64,000 bases of DNA from Beaufortia kweichowensis. Lineage: Eukaryota > Chordata > Actinopteri > Cypriniformes > Gastromyzontidae. The stretch covers positions 496,001 to 560,000 of the forward strand of contig CM032803.1 in assembly GCA_019155185.1 (NCBI GenBank), read 5' to 3'. The translations under genes and the position numbers were made by a program. How positions within the stretch are numbered: the stretch's first letter is position 1; each line of letters opens with the position of its first letter. This document shows, in pieces, positions 46,196 through 57,918 of this stretch. Under the pieces are notes generated by a model. It made no database searches. It saw only the letters and a list, made by a program, of their open reading frames with translations, and was not told the DNA's origin.

Positions 46196-46449
46196 ATAAA
46201 GCAAAACTATGACCTGTTAAGAGATTAATAGTATCACTTTACAGGATCCATAGCTAACCATTATTTTTCTAATCTACTCAATCACACTTTACATTTAAAA
46301 ATATAATAACAAACATTACATTTGTATGTAATGTAAATAAACTTGTATTGTATGTAAATACAACACATAACAGTTGTTGGGTCCAATGCATCAATAAATT
46401 ATCAAAATGTCACTGGCAGAGAAACCGAGTCTAGACTTTAAACATAAAT
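46196..46449. other. AT-rich spacer
   Basis: Direct words ATGTAATGTAAATAAACTTG and TATGTAAATACAAC near 46327-46360. Nothing else recognised. Confidence 0.4.
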
Positions 46450-46545
46450 CAGTATTCCTTGCAGAGCATTACACTTGCAACACCAAGGTCACAGGTTTAA
46501 TATAGAGAACACACATACTGATCAAATGTATACCTTAAATACAAA
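46450..46545 (+). repeat. tRNA-derived SINE, plus strand, decayed
   Basis: GCAGAGCATTACACTTGCAA (from the A-box region) is followed by CACCAAGGTCACAGGTTTAA (B-box-like, 46481-46500), then GAACACACATACTGATCAAA and TGTATACCTTAAATAC. The order matches the family of 28670 in the opposite orientation. The ATCCAAAGCGACTT tail is missing or unrecognisable. Confidence 0.75.
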
Positions 46546-49189
46546 TATCACAAATGTTAATGTATTTCCTAACAGCAAACCATAGAATCAAGCCAATGTT
46601 TGCCTCCGAATGCACATCTAGTGCAACACATCTAAACTCTTCAAGGTCAAATAATATAAATAACATGTGAAAAAGTGTCTGTCTAGACTGTAGATCTTCC
46701 AGGACTGTGGGCTGCACAAGATGGAGGGAAAAGGAACAGATTTACAGGCGTCAGTCAAAGTCAAAGCCGCTGTGCAAGGAAGCTGAACTGATAATGTGGG
46801 TGTTTGAAGTGTCAAAGTACTGAAAGATGTATTATGGGGAAAATATATCCAGTAACTTCCCAGTATATGAGAAATAATTTTCAAGAATCACAGTAAGTAA
46901 GAGAATATTCATTTTGTCCATACCATAAAATGCACTCTTTTTCTTACTTTATTTTTTTACAAAATATTAAAGTTTATCTTGAATTACTGATCTGATGGAA
47001 GAAATGTGTGAAAGAAATGATTCCATACCATAAAGGCTATGTATTTAAATGCTTTCACAGACATTGACAGGCTAAAAAGACATCTCTCACTCTTTCTGTT
47101 TTTGACTCTTTCAGTCTGAAAGTATGTCACAAAAGCATATTATTTTAGTTTTTCTTTGTTTGATTCCTCTGAAACAATTGACTTAAAGCAACAGGGGGAC
47201 TTAATTCAAAATGAAAGCTCTACTCCATTTGCTCTCTCCTTCCTTTGAAGTGCTTTTTTGCCCAACCCGATTACTTCCTGCAGTCATGTATATTTTCACC
47301 ACCATGCCATCATTATTTCTTTCCTTCTTTTTCTTCCTTCTTATTTTTTAAATGTACTCAACTTTCATTATTCTGACAACTTATTGTAACTGCTGTCATG
47401 GAAATAGGAAAAATCAGAATGAAAAGATAGGAAATGTTATTATTTAATTCAATTAATTATTCATATTTTATAAGTCACCATGTTCTGCTGTCATATCTAG
47501 ACAAGAGGTTTATCAATCCCCCCCGTCTTTCCCTTAGATAATTCTTTTGTGTGGAATTTGACACAATGGCTGTGTATCTGATAACCCTGATAACCAATTT
47601 TGGATATTTTCATATTCTTTTAAATATAAGGATGTGCAAATTGGTTTTCAAAATGGTACATATAGTCAGTATAGTAGCTACACGCACACACCACACTTTT
47701 GAAAAGAAAATAAGAAAAGGCTGAAAAACAAAGAAAAAGACAGATGGAAAAGCAGATGGAAGGGTAGACAGACACACGTGAAAAAATAAGCTCGGAGCGC
47801 CAAGTTTTTACTCGCAAACCACTGTGGTTCACAAACCTCTCACGATCCCACCTGAACAACTTCACCTGTTTCCGTGGCAACAGCAAGCCGGCATCAAAGC
47901 AGCGGATACTATCTGTGTCAATCACAGAAGTGTGACAAGCAGCTGCTAAGCATGACATATATTAGACAGAGCATGATATTTCTGTCTCTGCTCACACTGG
48001 AATCAGACATTAATATTCTCTGTTAAACCAGCTGTCTGCATGAGTTTCACTGTTTCAAATGTTCTGTTTGCTGCTGCTGATATATTATGTTTAGAATATG
48101 ATTTACCGCCTTTACTGTGAATATTATGTTAATAAACTGTATGTGTGAAATATACAACAGCTACTAAATTTGCTACTAATTTATACATTCTATCCCATAA
48201 TACTCAACCTTATATTTTAAGAGTGACAAAAGAACCAGAAATTAATTGGGATTTTTATCTCTTGACTCATTATTTAATAAAATAAATAAAAGTAGCCTGT
48301 CGCACACAGAAATCTGATATATTGAAATATAGTGCCATATATGAACTTGTGTGCTTTAAATATATTAGATTTCTGGATATTTATTTCTGAGATGATAACT
48401 AAAAGCGCCTGACTGAACTTGACATGTTATGCAAATGTTAAATACTACAGTTTGTCGTAGACAAATCAGTAGGTAGTATCATTACACACATCAGGGAGAC
48501 GACATCAAAATGTGTCTCCGGAGTGAAAAAGTGGGTGTCAATACAAAAAAATGATGTCCTAAGCATGAGTTTAAGTAAGAGCCTTCAGCAGAATGCACAC
48601 TGTAGTACACGGTTCTTTTATTCTGAACAAAGCCAATGCCATAGATAAAGTGCTAGTTACGTGTTTAAGTTTAAACAAGATTGAATTCATCTATTTTTAC
48701 AGTGCTGCATACTGAGATTGAGCATGAGTCAAGCACAAGCGCATTTAACCCCAGTCACGGTCTGAAAGAAAGATCTTACCACCTCGTTTAGGTTAATATG
48801 TTTTAATGGCTGATGTAGCCAAGCTAGCTCATGCAGTTGTAACAGATTGCTGGCCCTAACAGATGCAGAAGCTTTTCAATAAAAAAGGACATTTTCTTTC
48901 AAGCACGTAAGCGAAAGCAATCAGTCACGGCCTCGGCAAGAGCAGGTGCATATGCTTATTTAAACAACGACAGCAATACACAAAAAACAAATACACAGTA
49001 ACTTTGGAAAAATTACAGATTCTATTTTCTAAATCACGAGTGCAAATACTTGCTTTATATCCTCTCTGGGTATTGTGTGTCTATTTTCTCATCTTATATA
49101 AAATATAATAGATATTTATAACTGGCAGGCTGTCTCTAGTTGTGTTTTTATGAAGACCATTTTTCTAACATAGTCAATTTATTTACACT
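46546..49189. other. Mostly AT-rich non-coding sequence
   Basis: 47760-47960 (GGTTCACAAACCTCTCACG, AGCAAGCCGGCATC) and 48750-48960 (ACCACCTCGTTTAGG, GTCACGGCCTCGGC) are more complex and could be small regulatory elements. A 112-codon minus-strand frame (47620-47958) is not recognisable. Confidence 0.4.
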
Positions 49190-49940
49190 CTGCTGGGGTT
49201 GAAGACTTATGACTTTGGCCTGAAATACTGTATATGATGGACGAGAGTCTACGCTGTTAACGCATTCTTTTAATTACAAATCTCGCCGTCCGTCGTGCTG
49301 TACAATGAAACCAGATTCTGGCAGGCGGCTAATGAAATTATGATTTATCTGCAGTATGATTCGTGTTTTTACGAGTTGTGGTCGGGCTTGTTCCGTAGCC
49401 AGGGTTACTATCATTAGCGCGGTGACGAAAAGAAAATGGCACGTTTAATATTTACACGCCATGCTAATGGTATGCTAATTATTGTCACGGCTCAAAGATC
49501 AATGGCTTCGGTTATTTTGCTTGTTTCCTCCCTTCTTTCCTTCTCTCTCTTCCTCTGTCGCTGCTCCCCCTCCCTGCCGTACGCCCGCTAGCCGCTCCTG
49601 CGACGAGGAAGCCTTTCTGTAATGAATACATCGTCTGCATTTCGTTTTCCCAGGCCCCTGATGATCAATGCAATGCCGGATGGGCCCTAATGATGTTCCA
49701 GCTTGGGCAATCTTCCCATTTGATCAACAGCAAAAAAAAATCTCTGTCTTTTGCCTTTAGATAGAAAGAAAAAGTACAAATGAAGACAAAAGATTTTCTT
49801 TCACACTATCTCTCGCTCGGCCGGCCCGTTTCTTTTATGGCTTCTGCCTTTTTTGTGTATTGGCCAAAAAAGCAAAGGACTCTTCTTTAAATTAGGAGCT
49901 GTAATGCGCTGTTAGCCGGACAGAGCCTGCAGGCACACAT
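49190..49940. other. Strong candidate conserved non-coding element cluster
   Basis: The clearest block in the window: about 750 bp, repeat-free and CpG-bearing (CTCGCCGTCCGTCG near 49282, GTACGCCCGCTAGCC near 49579). It has GTTAACGCATTCTTTTAATT near 49257, GCGGCTAATGAAATTATG near 49325, ATCATTAGCGCGG near 49410, two ATGCTAAT words at 49461-49468 and 49472-49479 followed by TATTGTC, CCTGATGATCAATGC near 49657 and GGCCCTAATGATG near 49682. No coding frame. Confidence 0.5.
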
Positions 49941-50714
49941 TGGTTTGGATTTCCACCCCATTCCATCTATTCAATAATCCACTGAAGCCAGTTAAAATGG
50001 CATCTGTGCATTACTGTTTATCTCTTTGTCTCTATAATCTCTCTATCTCTGTGGGCCAAGCTGAGGTCTTGTTTTTTTCAATGGATCTTTCAAAAAACAT
50101 AGTACACTCTAAAATTCAGAGCCGTGTCTCTCTGATCCATTTGAAGTGCATTGTGTTAATAGCTTCATGGTCTAAACTGAACATATTCATTTTTACTCCC
50201 AAGCAATAATTAAAAACATGACAGCTTATCAATTTATGCTGAAAACTGGGTCGAGTCCACCCCCACTGTAAAAACTAAAAAAATACTAAAAAACAGAACT
50301 TTAGGCACCCTTAAAAGGGTCTTAAATATCTTGTTTTCTTCAGAAACTCTATAAGTAACATCAGTATGCCCTCATGCCTTTGCCTTCTGATAAGGTTACT
50401 GGAGAAAGCGTTGACAGTTCTTGCAGGAACTACAAGATGAAACTGTTGAATAAGTTGTAGAAACTGCAAAATACTTATCGTTGAGATGCATGCATTGCAT
50501 CATACTTCTGATTTATAGTTTCAGAAATGTATTTCAAACAGAATAACTTTACTATGGTTGTAGTGAACTGAAATGAGTCACATGGCTGAGGTTTCCTAAT
50601 CTGCAGCGCTGATCAAACCAGCTCGTACAGCCATACACAGCGAGTCGTGACAGCTAGTTTTATGGATGCCAAACACAATGCAAATAATTACTTCATGCTG
50701 CATGATTTAGTCAA
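49941..50714. other. Non-coding sequence with a transposon-end-like word
   Basis: 'CCCCACTGTAAAAACT' near 50262 resembles the word near 17065. It is followed by AAAACAGAACTTTAGG, AACCCTT-like sequence. No second end was found. Confidence 0.4.
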
Positions 50715-50754
50715 ACTTTATATTACAGTAAATATGTCTACTTTATATTACAGT
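50715..50754 (+). repeat. Perfect 15-bp direct repeat, 25-bp period
   Basis: ACTTTATATTACAGT at 50715-50729 recurs exactly at 50740-50754. Confidence 0.75.
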
Positions 50755-51189
50755 GGGCTGGTAACTTAACTATTGATGGTCACAATTTAACAAATGAAGT
50801 CAATTGAACAAACAGGCTACATGTTGTTACCTTTAAATCTTATCAGTTCTCATGTCTTGTGACTGTGTGCTTCATTAAAACACATATAATGACTAGATAC
50901 CAAACATGCCAGAACAGTGTATTTTTTGTTTATATTCAAACACAACATAATGATCGCTAAATAAATGAGCTCAAAATCTTAATTGTATTCTTTTACAAAC
51001 ACTTTGTTTTGCTTCACCACACATTTATTAAACCCCTGCAGTTTTATGGATTACTTTTATAATAGATAAAATGCGCTTTTTGGACCTTCAAAAAAGCATT
51101 TAATGGCATTACAAAGCTGGAAAAACCCAGGATATTACTGAATGTAATTCTGATTATGTCTGCTGGAAAAGGAAAGTTACGCCTAGGAT
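50755..51189. other. AT-rich non-coding sequence
   Basis: Nothing recognised. Confidence 0.5.
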
Positions 51190-51232
51190 AAAATGAGGGC
51201 AAGTAAAGTATGGGATAACTATTATTTCAAAG
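51190..51232 (-). repeat. AATAGTTCACCC-family fragment, minus strand
   Basis: AAAATGAGGGCAAGTAAAGT then ATGGGATAACTATT. The reverse complement matches the family's TTTACTCACCCTCATG and AATAGTTC.CCC words, with the part between them lost. Confidence 0.6.
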
Positions 51233-51536
51233 CAATGTTTTGCATTCGTCTTTGTGCTGGGAACCAGATGTTCATCTTATGAGCTTCAGAGATCTTTGAA
51301 TTTCACTCCACGCGTCCAACGCAGCAGATGCCATGATGCCTATCTTTAGCCTGAAGGCACTAGGAGACCATCTCAGCCTCGAGATTAAAACCCGACTCTC
51401 TTCTCTCTACCCTGTTACTGAGATAGCCACAAGCCTAGCCATCAAAACCATAATATCCTGTTAACTGGTTGTATTGTATTACCACTACTGGCAATGAAAT
51501 GAAATGATGTTTTCACTGTTATCCATTTACATATTT
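51233..51536. other. Non-coding sequence, moderately complex
   Basis: 51290-51430 contains CTCCACGCGTCCAACGC and CCTCGAGATTAAAACCCG. It may be part of a small element. Confidence 0.35.
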
Positions 51537-51556
51537 ATATGTGTGTGTGTGTGTGT
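51537..51556 (+). repeat. (GT)n run
   Basis: Eight GT units preceded by TATAT. Confidence 0.88.
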
Positions 51557-52049
51557 CGAGTGACATTTCTCATAACCTGCACTAGGCTTTTTCTTAAATT
51601 GTCAACCCAAACCGCTTCAGGAGGTAATTTAAAGACAAAACAGGTAAAGATTATATTCAAAATGACAATGGTTCTTTGAAATGACTGTGTGGATAGCATG
51701 CACATTAGATGGGCTGCTAATGATTCTCATATAACTAATGGAAAACACAGCAACAACATTAAACACCAAAAAATCATCCATTGTGACACGATCTCAGCTA
51801 ATTTAAACTGGCTGAACAAACAGAAAAGTCAAAATTCCATCTGATTTCTCACTGACAGATCTGCAGTGACCAAAGCAGCGCTCAGGAATGATGAAGCAGA
51901 CTGATGTCAGGTGGAGCTCATCCTATTGAGCAGTTGTGACACTTCAGGAGAATTTTAGGGGAAAACGGAGACACATAAACCCTCTAGCTTCATTGGAAGA
52001 AGCCGAAGTAGACACAACCGCTGTATACAGTAGCTCAGAACACACACAC
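51557..52049. other. Non-coding sequence, nothing recognised
   Basis: No repeat family and no clear block. Confidence 0.45.
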
Positions 52050-52300
52050 GGTTGCTTGAAGCGCTTGAAGTGTCAGGGCTGGCTGGAAAACACTAAGATA
52101 TGCAAAGTGAATGTTAATTATGGAGCGCCATAGGGGCCAAACGTTCATTATTTCAAAAGTAATTACAGTTATTTTTTGATATTTGTGACCCAGATGGACA
52201 CCTGACTGGAGGTTAGAGACTGTCTGTATTATAATTGCTTTGGAGTGTTGGGGAACGTGTGAAGGGGCAATACTGTAAAAGCGAAATAAATGGAAGTGGC
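52050..52300. other. Candidate conserved non-coding element (weak)
   Basis: Repeat-free with GTGAATGTTAATTATGGAGC near 52107, AAAGTAATTACAG near 52156 and TATTATAATTGCTTTGG near 52227. Confidence 0.3.
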
Positions 52301-52446
52301 CCATCCTTCATTTCAGAGAGCGAATAGTGAGAAAGAAAGAGAAGGTAAAGTGAATGAGACAGAAGCGGTCATGTATTGGATGCCTATGATATGCAATAAG
52401 AGAAAGCACAGACATTTTACACAAGGCCTTTCACACAAAGCAGTAT

Positions 52447-52612
52447 CCTTCATACCTTTCCAAACCCTTATAACCATCTTCTGTGGAATACAAAAAGAGA
52501 AGCTTGCGATACAGTGAATGTGGATGGGGAAGAGGATTTCAATTTCAAAAAAGGATGAAAAACAGCATTAAAGTAAAAGCACGGTATAAAAGTCCATACA
52601 GCTTTTGTGGGA
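52447..52612 (+). repeat. Cyprinid dispersed repeat, longer copy
   Basis: CCTTTCCAAACCCTTATAACC and CTTCTGTGGAATACAAAAAG fit the TTCCAAACCTGTATGAC...CTTCTGTGGAACACAAAAG portion of the family. Downstream, TTTCAAAAAAGGATGAAAAA, CAGCATTAAAGTAAAAG and AAAAGTCCATACAGC fit the interior that usually reads AAAAAGGACAAAAAGCA, CATAAAAGTAGTCCATAC. Confidence 0.7.
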
Positions 52613-53399
52613 AAAGCAGATGGAACATTCTGTCATCAACAACTTATATCACGGTATCATTTTCATTTGTACCGTTTCCTTAAATGCTTTGGTTCATTAT
52701 TATTGTAGTATGGTCACAATTATTCATCCAAAATGTTATAACTAAATCTAATTAAAAGTTTACAGAGAGAATTTTGACACAGGAGTTTGTACCTCCTTTG
52801 GAAAGACAAGCAATCCCTCTCATCAGAGAACTCCCATGAATCATCAGCTGACCTTTATATGGAGATGAACAAATGTGGAAAGCTGTTTTTGATCTCAGAC
52901 ACTGACTGATCGCTATGCTCCATGTGTGTAATGCTGTGGCCTTTCAGCAACTGTGATGTTCAGGGAAATGAGATGGAGGACAGAATGTCTGTTTCACTTT
53001 TATTTATTTAATTGTTAAAAAAACAATAATTAGCAATCAACCGGATGCCAAAGCAGGTGTCTTTCCACCGTGATTTTTGTTCTCATTTCAATATTGTTCA
53101 CACCTGTGAGAATAAAAAACTACAAATAAATAAATAAACTTTGAAATATTAATCTTCTGATGCATGCCGTTTACTACAGTGGACAGATATTTAATCACTA
53201 TTTTAACCCTTTCGAGTTTTTTAACCTTTTTCTTTATAATGCATGAGTTGTGTTAAAAAACTAAAAAATATAATTAATATAATTAAATATTATAAATAAA
53301 AATATTTAAATTAAATAATTAAACTATAAAATAACAAAATACTACAATATTATATATGTATAAGTAAATTTTTTACTGATTACCATCCGTGTTGACTGT
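52613..53399. other. AT-rich non-coding sequence
   Basis: Extremely AT-rich from 53220 to 53370. 52800-52980 is slightly more complex. Nothing recognised. Confidence 0.5.
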
Positions 53400-53740
53400 T
53401 AACCAGAGATGCCGTTCTGTCTCTGTGATGGACAAAGGAGCCAGATGTCAGCAAGAAAGAGCGCTCGGAGTGTTTTTCTGTCACTTGGCTGACAGAAGAG
53501 TCTCTGGATCTGCCAAATGAACAGACTGAGACTGGTCACGCTGACGACAGGTAGCCTGATTGGTTTGGACACAACGGTCAGCACAGGGAAAGAGGAAACG
53601 GCTTTGGGGAGACATATAAAAGTGCCCTTAACAGATGGAGGTAATACTTTTGAACAGGCTATTCTCAAACGATAGCTCTCCCCTCACAGTCAGTCCCTTT
53701 TGAGCCGGGGCTTCGAAGGTTGACGAGTGGATATATTACT
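53400..53740. other. Candidate conserved non-coding element (weak)
   Basis: Mid-GC patch with AGCGCTCGGAG near 53459, GTCACGCTGACGACAGG near 53535 and TTTGAGCCGGGGCTTCG near 53699. A minus-strand frame (53399-53668) is not protein-like. Confidence 0.27.
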
Positions 53741-54069
53741 CCTAGAAAAACTCTTTGTAAGATTGCACCAACGTTATTAGAAAGGAACAATGTGGTTCAC
53801 TTTCCAAAAAGTCAACAAATGCAACAAATTCCAGTATACTTCATATTATTTGAGCTTGACCAAGCTTATCGAACATGTTCAGTTCAGCTGTGATCAGGCA
53901 ACAGGAGAGAGACACACCGTGCAGGCTAGTGATCAAAGTGGTGCAGGACGGACAGCTGCTACAAGAAATTCACTTCTGGAAAAGATTAAACAGCTCTGGA
54001 TTGATGAAGGTTTGCCAAAGAAACCGTAATCTGAGAGGAGCCTTCTATCTCCATGAATAAAGGTGTATG

Positions 54070-54072
54070 AGG

Positions 54073-54130
<58 letters not shown>

Positions 54131-54207
54131 GGAGAGAGAGGAGAGAGGGAGAGAGGGAGAGAGGGAGAGAGGGAGAGGGAGAGAGGGAGAGAGGGAGAGA
54201 GGGGGGG
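54070..54207 (+). repeat. Long compound (GA)n/(GGGAGA)n homopurine tract
   Basis: About 138 bp of almost pure purine on the plus strand: AG dinucleotides first, then GAGAGGGA units, ending in a G run. Open frames here encode only Arg-Glu or Ser-Leu-Pro repeats and are artefacts. Confidence 0.96.
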
Positions 54208-57200
54208 AATGACACGCAGCAGCTGGTAGATGTCAAACTGCTCTGGCCACGCTAAGTGTTTGATGAAGGGCCAGAGCTGGACACCAGGCTGCTCTTTGAC
54301 CCCCCTGATCTACCTCCATCTGACTGACCATAGGTGTGAGACTGCGTGAGCGACTAATTGACTGTTAGAAACATGTGCTAATTTTAGCTCATAACATAAA
54401 AAACAACCTTCAAAAAATAAAAAAAGATTGTTGTTTATAATATTTTATATAACTGCATTCTTGTCCACCCAAAAAAGAACAAGAAATTTATTTTTTTTTC
54501 ACAAAACACATCTTCCCCACTAGTAGTGCACAATATTTCAATATTATTCAGAAGTGGAATCTAATGTTATCTTCCAGCCAGTGTCTGTATACAATTTCAA
54601 ATTTTAGCCATTCAATCCTCTGCTGCACTGTTATCTGATAACACAAATGGAGAAGGTGGTCTGTTCAGCTCCCTAAGAAGGTTTTAGAGATGTTTTATCT
54701 GCCAAAGCCTGAAGAAAGTATACAACAATGATGGATGGAGTGAATACTGTCCTCTCTTTGGTTCTTTGTGAGTGCTGATGCTTATGATTAAATAAATGTT
54801 CAAAACCCGAGCCTACAACAGAAAGGGTTCATGACCAGATCTTTAGGGAGTCGCCCCAAGGCAGATATGAATATGCAGGATTACAATATTACAGCTTTGA
54901 TCTGTGTCTCTTAAAAGCAAATCAGGAGCAGAAGGCTTGAATATGATGAAGGCAGATAATGATAGTTGATGGCTCTTGAGGACATTTAGAAAGGGAACAT
55001 ACAAACAGTCTTTCTTTTTTTCCTGAAATGCAGATGTCAAAAAAGTAAAAGGTTTGAGTATTGTAAATGAGCATTATACAGTACTGTATCTCTAAAACAT
55101 TGAACGTAGTAATGAATTACAAACGATATAAAATTATATAGCACAAAGTACTATATATCACATATATATCAAAGTGATCAGAAATGTTAAGCAAATCAAA
55201 ACTATTTATAAATCTTTAAAATCCTTAAAACCAGCGTTATCATATAAACACCTGGAATGCTTTTCAGCATTAAAGTTCTAGTGTATTCTAGCAACTTTAT
55301 TCTTTACTATCTGGTGCAACTTACACATCCATTACAAAAATAAAATTATATTTAAATATATACAATTTATGCATAAATATAAAAAGATATAATTCTTATT
55401 CTCTGATAACAACTGCTCAAAACTAATAACACAAGCTCATCAAGTTGCTGTGACTCAACATGACCTTGAAAATAATTTACATACAAATAAATTAGATAGA
55501 AATGCTTAATTAATGACATGTATGAGATTATATTACCAAAAAAACAATAACAAATTGTGTGTTCGTCTTGTTGTCAGTTGTGTCTAAATCCATTAGGGAA
55601 ACATTTGTCCCCTCACAGAAGATTTGCATTCACTACAAATAAGCCAATTAAACATTTCAAATCAATATTTTGTTCCTAATTATTTACTTATGTGACAAGC
55701 CATATACAGCCTTTATAGTGATACAAGATCACCCTGTCAGGGTTTATTTTCATTCTGCACAATATATGATCCCTTACATGAGATATACTGCACGTCTTCA
55801 AACATACTCCCAGGTGTTTGTCTTTAGGTAGGAAATTACTACAAAGGAAGAACTTCAATTCCAAAACATCATCAAGAAAAAAAGTCATTAATGCTGAAGT
55901 CTAGAAACCCATAAGATGAATATTTCTTTCTAGAACACCAAAGGCCTCAAAGGCTCCGCTAACATTATAATTGTTAATGGCACTTGCACACACAGTGGGA
56001 AGGATTAGCTGTGAGAGCTAGTTATGACTGATTATTCTGTAATATCAGGCTCTGTAGGCATTAAGAAGTCTGTGAAGATTTGCACAATTCAGGAAAAATA
56101 TATGAATTTATAAGGGCGTTTTCCAGCTCATAACTACAGATAAGAGGTTTGAGTTTGCATTTTACACACCACAGCTACAGAAAGCAGGATCTGGTGTGTG
56201 AGATGATCCATTATAAAGCTAGATAAAATGATATTAGTTGGTAGGGAACCAACTCATCGGTTATTTTAGGCGGTCAAGATATTCTTCTCTTCCTTTGTGA
56301 ACCACAGCACTGCAATTCAATAACGAATAAGAAGGCAGTTTTGTGGATTGGAGTCCCATAAGTGTTTTCATCCAACCCGCAAAAAACAAACCCAATACAG
56401 GGCCCTGAGGTAAACTAGAAATGACCGTATTGTGTTCATCAATAATAGGAAAGAGTTTGTTTTCATCTTTGTGCTAACCCACCTCAAAAACTAGCCTCTG
56501 AGGCCTCGAGGGATATTAACTTGTGTATGTTTAGCTGTTGAAAGACTTGTCGTTTTTTACCCACCAGACAGGCGAGAAAAGTACAAAAATAAATAATAAA
56601 ATAAAAAGTGTGTCATTAAGAATACAGTGAGATGTCAGAATTGAATGTCCTGAAGCCATGTCAGGGATGTCAGGAGTAATGAGTATAAACTGTGAACCGA
56701 GACAGATGCTCGAGTCAGTCAGGAAGGGCAATACTCTGCTTGTTGATTCAAAGAAAAAAAGCTAAGCACACGTGTCGTACAAAAACTTGCTGAAGTGAAG
56801 AAAAAATACTGTGTTTGTCATTTTGAGTGTGTCACGCTGAACATCAGGAACAAAATTGGAGGACAAGTACACAAATTGCAGCAAAAAAAAAAATCAAGGA
56901 CTTTGTTATTGCTTTCTAGAATCATCACAGACAACCAGTAAGAAAACATGACCGAAACCAAAACTCTCCAGAATGAAATTCAATAAGATACTTGTAATAA
57001 GAAACCCCCATACGGTGGCAGCAATATAAACAATCTCACCTGCTATATAAATTCTTAGCAGTTTTAATAAAAACAACTAAAATTATTACAAAATTAAAAA
57101 GTGATATGTTAGAGTTTTTACAGTTCACATGCACAATGCTTGGCTAATTTAAAACAGCTGTCATTTTGAAATCAAAGTTTGAAACACCCTGCAAATATTA

Positions 57201-57784
57201 ACATTAGACTAACTTTGTTAACAGAAGAACAGCAATTAATGGTCTGGCAATGTTTACACGTCACAATGACACACTAAATCCAATTTAACAGAAGAAATGA
57301 GAAATTCCCATTTATTCTAATGTTCGTGGCATTCTGCTCATCCATTCCATCGCCTATCTCTCTACCTCTCCGTTTGTCACATTATTCCATCCGTTTAGTC
57401 CAAGTTTGTGAGATATTTCATGGAGTATCTCTGTTGGCTCCAGTGTCCACTATCTATAAATGGCTCATGGCTGTGTAAAGTGACAGAAGTAAAAGAGAGA
57501 AAAAAATACTTCAATGTTTTCCTTTAATCTCATATTTGATGGCTCTACTTCAAAGGGGTTTTCAATGGCTAATTTGATCTTCCCATCAGTTCCAGTAACT
57601 GGAATGTTGTAAAGATGAAAGACAAAGAAGAGCAGAGCCGCGTCAGTGACATATCAACCCTGGACTACTGAGGGCACAGATTAATAGTCAAGACTAAAGT
57701 ATGGTCTTAATGCATATGATCAGATAAAAGCACCTTTTATTCTAAGACTAGTCTCAGTGTGTGTATTAGGGGACGGGGTGGGCT
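54208..57784. other. AT-rich non-coding sequence, no gene seen
   Basis: Over 3.5 kb I find no SINE, repeat family or exon. A run of A at 56885-56893 and AT-rich words near 55130-55390 are the only features. Frames stay below 70 codons. Confidence 0.5.
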
Positions 57785-57918
57785 TTCATGGATCTCAGCT
57801 TGGGCAGGACTAAAGCCAAGGTCATGAGTTTGATTCCCAGGGAGATGAATGTACTGCTAATATGTTAAGCCTGAATGAGCCACTTTTGATAAATGTTTTT
57901 GGCAAATACCTATATGCA
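57785..57918 (+). repeat. tRNA-derived SINE, plus strand
   Basis: GATCTCAGCTTGGGCAGGAC (A-box region) is followed by AGGTCATGAGTTTGATTCCC (B box, 57819-57838), then CTAATATGTTAAGCCTGAAT and GAGCCACTTTTGATAAATG then GGCAAATACC, which correspond to the GTCGCTTTGGATAAAAG and GCCAAATGC parts of the tail. The B box is the best preserved of the four copies. Confidence 0.75.

Noticed and set aside
54045..54255. Ser-Leu-Pro and Arg-Glu repeat frames across the GA tract
   Set aside because: They are direct translations of the microsatellite.
57800..57840. A functional tRNA gene, from A/B-box-like words
   Set aside because: The words belong to a SINE head. No cloverleaf or acceptor stem can be formed, and the SINE tail follows.
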